Shown: positions 40,536 through 49,088 of the stretch, piece by piece
How positions within the stretch are numbered: the stretch's first letter is position 1
Layout of the letters: every line of letters begins with the position of its first letter
Assembly: GCA_963724645.1 (NCBI GenBank)
Contig: CAVRVJ010000002.1
Span: forward strand, 124,001-188,000
Source: CAVXSP01 sp963724645
GTDB taxonomy: Bacteria > Acidobacteriota > Vicinamibacteria > Vicinamibacterales > SCN-69-37
Direction: 5' to 3'
DNA: 64,000 bases
The notes under the pieces: generated by a model
What the model saw: only the letters and a program-made list of their open reading frames with translations
What the model was told of the DNA's origin: nothing
Database searches by the model: none
Made by a program: the position numbers and the translations under genes

Positions 40536-42966
40536 TCACTCGCCTCTCAACGCAATCGCGGGATCGACTTTCATGGCGCGGCGCGCAGGCACATAGCTGG
40601 CCAGAAACGCGACGCCAAGGAGAACGGCGCAGACGACGCCGAAGCTGATCGGATCGAACGGCGAGACGCCGTAGAACTGCGAGCGGCCGAACCAGGTGCC
40701 AGCCGGGCCCAGGACGAGTCCGGCAGCCACGCCAATGCCGGCCAGCAGGAGTCCCTGGCTGACGATGAGCTTCAGGACATCCTGGCGGCGCGCACCGAGC
40801 GCCATGCGAACGCCAATCTCCTGGGTTCGCTGAGACACGGAGTACGACATCACGCCGTACACGCCGACCGACGCCAGGATCAGCCCGACGATTCCGATGC
40901 TGCCGAAGATCCACCCGAACAGTCCGAATTGCCAGAAGCTCAGCCGTCGGACATCTTCCATCGTCTGGACGAGCGCGATCGGCAGGTTGGGATCCGACGC
41001 GCGAATCTGCGCGCGCGCGGCGGTCGTGATCGAGGCCGGATCGCCGGCAGCGACCCGGATCGTCAGACCGGTGCTCAACGTCTGTTGATAAGCGTAGGAA
41101 CATAGGCGGCCGGGCGCGGCTGCGAGTTTCCGGGATTGATGCCGTCCTGCTTGATGTCGGGCGCGATGCCGATCACGGTGAACCAGTCCGGTGCGTTCGC
41201 GGATTGTCGAGCATCCGGAATCGGCCGCCCAGCGCGATCGGCGTTGGGCCACATGCGCTTCGCCATCGTCTCGTTGATGATCGCGACCGGCGTGCGCACG
41301 CCCGCAGCGGTCTCGGCGTCAGAAAAGTTCCGCCCGCGCAGTAAACCAATCCCGAGCGTCTGACAGAAGTGCGGCGTCACGCCAGTGAAGCTGATCCCAG
41401 GCTCGCGGCCCGGCTCGACGGGGCGTCCCTCGATCGTCGACCTTTCCGCCGCCGCCGCCGCCGCCGATGGGAATCAGGTTGGACGCGAAGGCCGCCTGCA
41501 CGCCGGGCATCGCTTCGATGCGCGCGAGGATGTCCTGCACCCGCTGGGCCTTCGCATCCCGTGGCGTCGTAGACCTCACCCGGCAGATACACGCGCATCG
41601 TCATCAGCGGCTTGGGATCGAACCCAAGCCGATACCCGTCGAGATTCTGGAACGACCGCACGAACAGCAGGGCGCCGACGAGCGCCACGAGGGCGAGTGA
41701 GATTTGAATGACGACGAGACTGCTGCGCAGGAGCGAGCGGCTCACGCTGTTGCCGCGCGTACCCTTCCTTGAGGCTCTCGTGCAGGTTGCCGCGCGAGGC
41801 CTGGAGCGCCGGGAACAGGCCGAAGAGCACCGCGGTGGCGGTCGCGATCCCCAGCGTGTAGGCGAGCGCCCGCCAGTCGACCTCCCAATGGATGTAGTAC
41901 GGGACCGAGTCGACCGGCATATCCGACGCGATCAGCCGCGTCCCGATTTCCGCCAGTCCGACGCCGAGCGGCACGCTCACAACGGACAGCACGATGGCTT
42001 CAGTGAGGAGCTGGCGCACGATGCGCCCGCGCCCGGCGCCGAGCGCGGCGCGAACCGACAGCTCCCGCCGCCGGCCCGTCGCGCGCGCCAGCAACAGGTT
42101 CGCGACGTTCGAGCAGGCGATGAACAGCACGAGCGTGACGCCGGTCATCATCATCCAGATGATTTGCGAGATGTCGGGCGGAATGAAGATCTGGCGCAGC
42201 GTGTAGACCGCGGCCTCCTGGCCTTTCTCTGCCTGCGGATAGGCTGTCGCGAGTCGAGCGGCAATACCGCGCGCGTCCTGGAGAGCCCGCGCCATGGTCA
42301 CGCCGGGCTTCATCCGCCCGAAGACCAGCAGACTTCTGAAGTCGCGCGGGTCCTTGGCGGCTGTCGGACCGAGCGGAATCCACAACTGCTGATTGCTTGG
42401 AAACTGAAAACCTGGCGGCATGACGCCGACGATCACGCGGGACACGGCGTTGACGTCAACCCGGCGCCCGAGTACTCCGGGATCGGCCAGGTAGCGGCTC
42501 CGCCACAGGCTGTCGCTCAGCAGAACCGCTTCCCCGCCGCTGGGCCCATCTTCCTCTGAGCCGTGAAGGTTCGACCCATCGCCGGCGCGATCCCCAGGAC
42601 CGGAAACAGGTCTGCCGAGATCGCCGCGCCGATGTAGCGGGCGGGTTCGCCGGTTCCGTCCACCAGGGTCAGGCTCCGGCCTTGAACCGCGCCCATTCCC
42701 GCGAAGCTGCTGCTCGCCTCACGCCAGTCCTTCAGATCCAGGTACGACAACGCCGGATCGTCGTCGGAATGCTCTTGCACCATGCCGATGCTGACGAGCC
42801 GCTCCGGGTCGGCGTACGGAAACGGCTTCAGCAGCACGCCGTCGACGATGCTGAAGATCGTCGTGTTGACGCCGATGCCGAATCCCAGGCAGAGGATGGC
42901 GACGATCGCGAATCCCTTGCTGTGCCACAGCCCTCGAAGCGCGTAGCGGATGTCTTGAAGGAGCAT
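40536..42966 (-). CDS. ADOP-type ABC permease (MacB/FtsX-like), heavily frameshifted
   Basis: About 800 residues of the acidobacterial duplicated orphan permease family. The start MLLQDIRYALRGLWHSKGFA and LGFGIGVNTTIFSIVDGVLL are diagnostic. There is a MacB-type periplasmic domain in each half and FtsX membrane blocks (VLFIACSNVANLLLARATGR then RRELSVRAALGAGRGR; YSVSQRTQEIGVRMALGARR). Ends YVPARRAMKVDPAIALRGE. At least five frame breaks (about 42530, 41760, 41580, 41440, 41090). These permeases occur in many copies without a linked ATPase. Probable efflux or envelope stress role. Confidence 0.85.
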
Positions 42967-43005
42967 GGGAAATTAGACGGATTGAAGAGCGATCATGGTT
43001 TCAGG

Positions 43006-43130
43006 CGCTCGGCACAAGGCACTTGGCATCAGGCACTGGGCACCAGGCCCTCAGGTAGTCGGCGCGAGCAACGAACCTCCCAGCGGCCAGTGCCGAGTGC
43101 CCGGTGCCGAGTGCCTAATGCCCAGAGCCA
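43006..43130. repeat. GGCACT/AGTGCC short-repeat array in both orientations
   Basis: GGCACTTGGC, GGCACTGGGC and similar units (43006-43050) face GTGCCGAGTGCCCGGTGCC units (43091-43130) in opposite orientation, able to fold. The right part is read as protein at the C-terminus of the Na+/solute symporter (HSAPGTRHW). Confidence 0.7.
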
Positions 43131-44691
43131 ACCCCTGCCCCGTCTCCGGCCCCCCATGATAGTCCTCGGGCATGGTCTGGTCGGCGGCTGAGTCACGCCC
43201 ATGGCGTTCAGCAGCACGGCACAGCCGCGGCGACGGCGAGGTTCACGATCAGACGAATAGAACGCCGCGTAGCCTGGAACGGTGAAGCCGCCAAGGTGCA
43301 GCGGATAGGTCGAGGTCGCGAAGTGCAGCGACGCGACCATCGCGGTCCCGGCGGTCATGCCCGCGAGCCAGCCCAGCGGTCAGCGCGCGGCCGTGAAACC
43401 AGCGCGTGAACAGCCCGATGACCACCGCCGGCAGCGTCTGGATGATCCAGACGCCGCCGAGCAGCTGAAGCTGGATGGCGTACTGCGTCGGCAGAAAGAT
43501 GATGAAGGCCAGCGCGCCGACTTTGATGACGAGCGACACGCGCTTCGCGGCGGTCGCCTCGGCGGCGCCGCTGAGCGATCGATGGAACAGGTCGCGATAG
43601 ACATTTCGCGTGAACAGATTCGCGGCGGCGATGGACATGATCGCCGCCGGGCACGAGCGCGCCGATTGCGATCGCCGCAAACGCGACGCCGACGAACCAG
43701 TCGGGAAACTGGTCGAGATACAGCGCGGGCACGGCGAAGTTCGGGCCGTAGCGCGCGAAGCCGGCGGCGTAGGCAGGCTTGGCCTGGACATTCGCCGGCG
43801 AGGCGCCATGAACCCGAGCGCGGCCAGCAGCGCCAGCGCGACCGAGTACGCGGGCAGCAGCGCCGCGTTCCGCTTGATGACGTTGCGGCTGCCGGCGCTC
43901 AGCAGGCCAGTAATCGCGTGCGGATACAGGAACAGCGCCAGCGCCGATCCAAGCGCCAGCGTCGCGTAGGCGGAATACTGCCCGAGGTTCCCGCCCTGCG
44001 GCGGCTTGAGCAGCAGGCGGTCCGGCGGAATGCGGCGGACGATCTCGGCGTACCCGCCGAGGTGCATCGGGATGACGACGATCGCGGCGATGACCGTGAC
44101 GTAGATCAGCAGGTCCTTGACGAGCGCGATCAGCGCCGGCGCGCGGAGACCGCTGTTGTACGTATAGGCGGCGAGGATGACGAACGCGATGATGAGCGGC
44201 AGATCGCCCATCAGACCGGTCGCTGTGAACCCCATCGCCGCCAGCACGACCTCGATGCCGACGAGCTGCAGCGCGATGTACGGCATCGTCGCGAGAATGC
44301 CCGTGACCGCGACCGCGAGCGCCAGCGAGCGGCTGCCGAACCGGCCGGTGATGAAATCCGAGGCCGTGATGTAGCCGTGCTTGTGCGCGACGGACCAGAG
44401 CCGCGGAAACACGAGGAACACGAACGGATAGATCAGCAGCGTGTACGGCACGGCGAAGAAGCCGATCGCGCCGGCGCCGTAGACGAGCGCCGGAACCGCG
44501 ACGAACGTGTAAGCCGTGTACAGGTCGCCGCCAAGCAGAAACCAGGTCACGATCGTGCCGAAGCGGCGGCCCGCCAGGCCCCATTCGTCCAGCCGATCGA
44601 GATCGCCCCGCCGCCACCTCGACGCCATGAAGCCGACGACGGTGACGAGCAGGAACAGGACGGCGAAGACCGCCGCGGCAATCCAGTGCAT
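43051..44691 (-). CDS. Sodium:solute symporter (monocarboxylate-type, SSS family), frameshifted
   Basis: About 540 residues, 13 or so membrane helices. Family blocks: DEWGLAGRRFGTIVTWFLLG, HGYITASDFITGRFGSR, TGLLSAGSRNVIKRNAALLP, MSIAAANLFTRNVYRDL. Breaks near 43800, 43640, 43375, 43240 and 43195. The real C-terminus (TMPEDYHGGPETGQGL) runs on into a short-repeat array and stops at 43051-43053. The DUF3311 partner gene precedes it by 12 bases. Likely takes up a short organic acid with Na+. Confidence 0.85.
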
Positions 44692-44703
44692 GGGACCAGG
44701 CGG

Positions 44704-44913
44704 CTACAGCTTCAAGCGGTACGCAAGCACGGTCACGACCGCCGCCATGACAATCCATGCCATCTGAAACCAGTAGAAGAACGGAATGCCGTGCCACGAG
44801 GGCTCGATGCGGTTATAGAGCGGGACCCAGAGCGTCACGACGACAATGACGACAAAAAGCGCGCCGACGATCACGCGCGCGAGCGGTGTGGGCCGTTTTA
44901 CGTCCAGAGGCAT
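44704..44913 (-). CDS. DUF3311 small membrane partner of the symporter
   Basis: 69 residues with two helices: VIVGALFVVIVVVTLWVPLY and FFYWFQMAWIVMAAVVTVLA. The WVPLYNRIEP and IPFFYWFQ pattern is the DUF3311 family, almost always encoded next to SSS-type monocarboxylate symporters, as here. Probably helps assembly or function of the carrier. Confidence 0.85.
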   Translation of the reverse strand: MPLDVKRPTPLARVIVGALFVVIVVVTLWVPLYNRIEPSWHGIPFFYWFQMAWIVMAAVVTVLAYRLKL

Positions 44914-45026
44914 CGAAGAGGTGGATTATACGGGCTGGTGAGAGCGTCGGCCGGCATCAGAAGGAATCTTGCGCATGCGCCCATTGTCGAACAATCCGGC
45001 CTCATGCGCACCGACCTCACCCAAGG

Positions 45027-46296
45027 TCACCGCGCACGAGGCGTCAAGTCCCATCGGACTTCCCCTTCCCATTTCGAGACGACGGCAGTGGCCAGGCAGT
45101 TGCCGACCACGTTGGTCATGGTGCGTCCCATATCCATCAGCGTGTCCACGCCAAGAATCGTCGTCACACCCTCGAGCGGCAGTCCGTAGGACGCGAGCGT
45201 GCCGGTCAGGATCACCAGCGCGGACGCGGGGAACGCCGGCGACGCCTTTGCTCGTCAGCATGAGCGTCAGCATCATCGTGATCTGTTGCCCGATCGCTCA
45301 GGTGAACGCCCGCGGCCTGCGCGACGAAAATCGCGGCCATCGATAGATACAGCGTCGAGCCATCGAGGTTGAACGTGTAGCCCAGCGGCAGCACAAACGC
45401 GACAATGCGGCGTGGGCAGCCCAGGTCCTCCATGACTTCCATCGCGCGCGGCAAGGCCGCCTCGCTCGACGTCGTCGAAAACGCGATGAGCGCAGGTTCC
45501 CGGACGGCGCGGAGGAATCTGCCGATTGGAATCTTGAAGAGCCAGCAGACCGGCACCAGGACGGCCAGGTAGAAGACGACGCAGAGCCAGGTAGAGGGTC
45601 CCCACGAGCCGTCCGAGCCCCAGCAGCGTGTTCGAGTCCGCCGGTGCCGACCGTATACGCCATGGCGGCCGCGACGCCGATTGGCGCGTAATACATGATG
45701 ATGTTCGTGAATCTGAACATCGTCTCGGCAATCGCCTCGCACAGATGAATGACCGGCTGGCCCTTTCGCACCGAGCATGCCGAGGGCGATGGCGAAAATG
45801 ATGCTGAACACGACGATCTGCAGCACGTCGCCCCTGGCCATCGCGTCGATCACGGAGGTCGGCACCGCGTGGACCAGGATCTGATCCCACGTCTGCCCCG
45901 TGCTGGCGACGTCCGCCGGACGAGCCGCGAGCGCGACGCCCTCGCCGGGCCGTAACAGGTTGACCGTCACCAGACCGATCAGCAGCGCGAGCGTCGTGAC
46001 GACTTCGAAATAGATGACAGCGCGCAGGCCCATCCGCCCGACGGTCTTGACGTGCCCCGCGCCCGCGATGCCGGCCACGAGCGTGGCGAAAATCAGCGGC
46101 GCAATGACCATCTTGATCAGGTTGAGGAAGATGGTGCTGAACGGCCTGACCGCGTTCGCCATCTTCAGCGCCGTGGCTGGGTCGTGGTGGTGATGGATGA
46201 AGATGCCCGCCAGCACGCCCGACGACGAGCCCAATGAAAATCTGACGGGCGAGGCTCAGGCGGCGGCGTGGTCGCGCAGATGGTCGAATCTGTCAT
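45027..46296 (-). CDS. Dicarboxylate/amino acid:cation symporter (DctA/GltP family), frameshifted
   Basis: About 420 residues. Blocks: LSLARQIFIGLVVG, NLIKMVIAPLIFATLVAGI, AFSTTSSEAALPRAM (serine-rich hairpin), FVLPLGYTFNLDGSTLYLSM, MDMGRTMTNVVGNCLAT. The last is the cation/substrate site helix. Breaks near 46240, 45750, 45620 and 45240. Ends VRWDLTPRAR. Imports C4-dicarboxylates or glutamate/aspartate with H+ or Na+. Start ATG 46296. Confidence 0.87.
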
Positions 46297-46301
46297 ACCT
46301 A

Positions 46302-46341
46302 TGAGGGACGTGGGGCGCGATGATACTGCGAATGTCCCTCA
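46302..46341. promoter_or_regulatory. 8-bp inverted repeat in divergent promoter gap
   Basis: TGAGGGAC (46302-46309) and GTCCCTCA (46334-46341) are perfectly complementary with a 24-base spacer. The site lies between the divergent DctA-type symporter (start 46296) and the cytochrome gene (start 46386), where an operator or hairpin would act on both. Inference only. Confidence 0.35.
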
Positions 46342-46385
46342 CGGGCTGGGCAGTTATGGTTTAATCGTCGCGGCGGAGGCTTTAC

Positions 46386-47648
46386 ATGCGTCGAGTGCAG
46401 ACCCATAGAAGTTTTCTTCTTCTCTTGTTGGCCGCCGGCCTGGCTGGGTGGACCGGTGCCGCGCGCGCGCAGCAGCCCGCCGGAGGGGCCGCGCCAACCC
46501 GCCGTCACGTGGCCTGCTGGCCCGACGGCGGCTGAAAAGTACAAGAACATCCAGGTTCTAAAGGATGCCCCGGCCAATCAGATCGAGGCCACGATGCATT
46601 TCATGGAGGCCGCGACCGGCCTTCGCTGCGTCGACTGCCACGTCCAGGAGCCTACTGGCCAGTTCTCGTTCGACAAGGACGAGAAGCGGCCGAAGGAAAC
46701 CGCCCGCGAGATGATCAAGATCGTGAAGACCGTCAACGACGAGTTCTTCAAGGGCAACGTGAACGTCACCTGCGCGACCTGCCATCGGGGCGCTCGACCT
46801 CAAGGACAACCGGCGTTGGCGCAGCTGCTCACGCCCGAACAGGTGGCCGCGATGGCGGCGCAAGCCGCCCGTGGCGCCGCGCGCGGCCCAGCCGGAGGTC
46901 AGCAGGGTGGCGGCCCGGCCGGCGGGCGCGGTCAGGGCGCGACCAGGCGGACCGGGCGGACAGGCGGGCCAGGGCGGCGGGCGCGGACCCGGCATTCCCA
47001 ACGTACCGATCGACGAGGTGCTGGACAAGTACATGACCGCGATTGGCGGACGCGCCTCCGTCGCCAGACTCCAGAGCCTCGTGATGTCCGGGACGGTCAC
47101 CAACCGTGCCGGCGAGAATCTGTCGTTCACCATCGAGGAAAAGGGACCGGATAGGTACCGGGAGACCGTTCAGTCCCAGTCCGCGGCCGTGACCCACGCG
47201 TTTGACGGGACGGCCGGCTGGCTGCAGTCGGGTCAGGCGCTCTCCAACCTGGCCGGCTTTCGTCTGCAGGAGTCGCTCCGCATTGCCGACCTCGGCATGC
47301 CCCTGACGATCAAGGAGCAGATATCGCGGGCTCCGTGGTGCACGGCCTCCCCAGATCGACGGCAAGACCACGATCGCGATGACAGGCGATCTGGCGGCCA
47401 ACATCAGCGAGACGCTGATTTTCGATCCGGCGAGCGGATTGCTGCTGCGGCGGACGGTCGTGACGAAGACGCCGGTGGGCAACCTGCCGGAGCAGATTGA
47501 CTACAGCGACTATCGCGACGTGGCCGGCGTGAAGCTGCCGTTCCAGATCAAGCGCGCGACCTGGGAAGCGCTGGATAACTTCAAGGTCGTGGACGTCAAG
47601 CCGAACGCGCAAATCGACGACGCGCGGTTCGCCAAGCCCAAGATGTAG
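46386..47648 (+). CDS. Diheme cytochrome c (reaction-centre-subunit type) fused to LolA-like domain, frameshifted
   Basis: About 420 residues. Good ribosome site (GCGGAGG) before ATG. Signal peptide (SFLLLLLAAGLAGWTGAARAQ); cytochrome part with KYKNIQVLKDAPANQIEATM then HFM, RCVDCHV and NVTCATCHRG, as in the photosynthetic reaction centre cytochrome subunit family that many non-phototrophic acidobacteria carry. After a Gly-rich linker comes a beta-rich outer-membrane-lipoprotein-sorting-like domain (DKYMTAIGGRASVARLQSLV, YSDYRDVAGVKLPFQI). Breaks near 46475, 46930, 47325 and 47355. Likely periplasmic electron carrier. Confidence 0.78.
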
Positions 47649-47707
47649 GCGCAGGAGGCAAGGGATTGCTGACAAGCCCATCGAGCCAGGACCCAGCCAG
47701 CGAGGGC

Positions 47708-48163
47708 ATGACCGAATTCAGGATCGCGACCGCCACCAGTCCGGATCGCGAATGGGCCGCGCAGTTGATGGTGCGATCGGAGCCATGGACGACGCTGCGG
47801 AGGCCGCTGGAGGCGTGCCGGGCCGTGCTCAACGACCCGGAGTTTCAGGTGTACGTCGGACGGGTCGGCCGCGAGCGCGCGGGATTCCTCGTGCTCGATC
47901 CCCGAGGCGTGGCCGGCGCGCCGTATCTGAAGTCGATCGCCGTCGCACCGGAATTTCGCGGATCGGGTCTCGGCACGCGGTTCGTGTCGTTCGCGGAGGA
48001 TTTCTTCCGGCCCGGCTCGCGGCATCTGTTCCTGTGCGTGTCCTCTTTCAACGATCGAGCGAGGGGGCTGTACGAACGCCTCGGCTACGAGCCGATCGGC
48101 TCCGTGAAGGACCTGGCGATTGAGGGCGCCTCCGAGCTGCTGATGTGCAAGCGGCTGCGCTGA
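47708..48163 (+). CDS. GNAT-family N-acetyltransferase
   Basis: 151 residues, intact. The acetyl-CoA loop is IAVAPEFRGSGLGTRFV; beta-strand YVGRVGRERAGFLVLD before it and SSFNDRARGLYERLGYEPIG after it are typical. ATG 47708 follows GCGAGGGC; an ATG-less upstream extension to 47666 has no support. Substrate unknown. Spaced 13 bases from the next gene. Confidence 0.85.
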   Translation: MTEFRIATATSPDREWAAQLMVRSEPWTTLRRPLEACRAVLNDPEFQVYVGRVGRERAGFLVLDPRGVAGAPYLKSIAVAPEFRGSGLGTRFVSFAEDFFRPGSRHLFLCVSSFNDRARGLYERLGYEPIGSVKDLAIEGASELLMCKRLR

Positions 48164-48176
48164 AGGAAGGACATCC

Positions 48177-49067
48177 ATGACGCGGATCACCCGCAGAAGC
48201 GCGCTGGTCGCCGGAGCGGCCACGCTGGCGACCGGCCTCGCCCGATCGTCGAGCGCTCAGACGCCGCCGGCGCCCTCCGCCAGCGAGCAGGCGCGCGTGG
48301 TGAAGAAAGGCCGCGTGAAGCAGTCGGTGTCCCGCTGGTGCTACCAGCGGATTCCGATGCCCGACTTCTGCAAAGCCGTAGCGGCCATGGGGCTGACGGC
48401 GGTCGATCTCCTGCAGCCGAACGAGTGGGAGCAGGTGGAGCCATTCGGCCTGATCTGCTCGCTGGGCTACGCTGGCGGCGGAACGATTCCGAAGGGTCTC
48501 AACGACAAGGCCAACCACGACGGCATCGTCAAAGGCTTCGAGCAGAACATTCCGCTCGCGGCAAAGCACAAGGTGCCGAACGTCATCACGTTTTTCGGCA
48601 ACGTGCAACCGGGCATGAGCCAGGCGGAGGCGATCGAGAACTGCGTGGTCGGGCTGAATCGCGTCAAGAAGATCGCCGAGGACAACGGCGTGACGATTTG
48701 CGTGGAACTGCTCAACAGCAAGGTCGATCACAAGGGCTATCAGGGGGACCACACCGCTTTTGGCGTGGAGATCGTCAAGGCCGTCGCCTCACCGCGCGTG
48801 AAGCTGCTGTATGACATCTACCACATGCAGATCATGGAGGGCGACGTCATCCGCACGATCCGCGACAACAAGGACCACCTCGCCCACTTCCACACCGGCG
48901 GCGTGCCCGGACGCCACGAACTGGACGGCACCCAGGAGTTGAACTGGGCCGCCGTCTGCGCCGCGATCGCCGACACCGGCTATCAAGGCTATGTCGCGCA
49001 CGAGTTCGTGCCCACCCGGGATCCGTTGACGTCGCTGCGCGAAGCCGTGGCTCTGTGCGACGTGTAA
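48177..49067 (+). CDS. Tat-exported sugar-phosphate isomerase/epimerase-like TIM barrel
   Basis: 296 residues, intact. TRRSALVAGAATLATGLA is a twin-arginine-type signal. Metal and substrate segments: CVELLNSKVDHKGYQGDH, LLYDIYHMQIMEGD, AHFHTGGVPGRHELDGTQEL, YVAHEFVPTRDP. It is the full-length paralogue of the damaged gene at 6151 and belongs to the hydroxypyruvate-isomerase-like branch of the xylose-isomerase-like family. Probably isomerises a keto/aldo acid outside the cytoplasm. Confidence 0.85.
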   Translation: MTRITRRSALVAGAATLATGLARSSSAQTPPAPSASEQARVVKKGRVKQSVSRWCYQRIPMPDFCKAVAAMGLTAVDLLQPNEWEQVEPFGLICSLGYAGGGTIPKGLNDKANHDGIVKGFEQNIPLAAKHKVPNVITFFGNVQPGMSQAEAIENCVVGLNRVKKIAEDNGVTICVELLNSKVDHKGYQGDHTAFGVEIVKAVASPRVKLLYDIYHMQIMEGDVIRTIRDNKDHLAHFHTGGVPGRHELDGTQELNWAAVCAAIADTGYQGYVAHEFVPTRDPLTSLREAVALCDV

Positions 49068-49088
49068 GGTTCGCGCGAGATCCAGGTC

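Noticed and set aside
43357..45189. 610-codon plus-strand open frame
   Set aside because: Spans three real minus-strand transporter genes and is very Arg/Asp-rich; a shadow.
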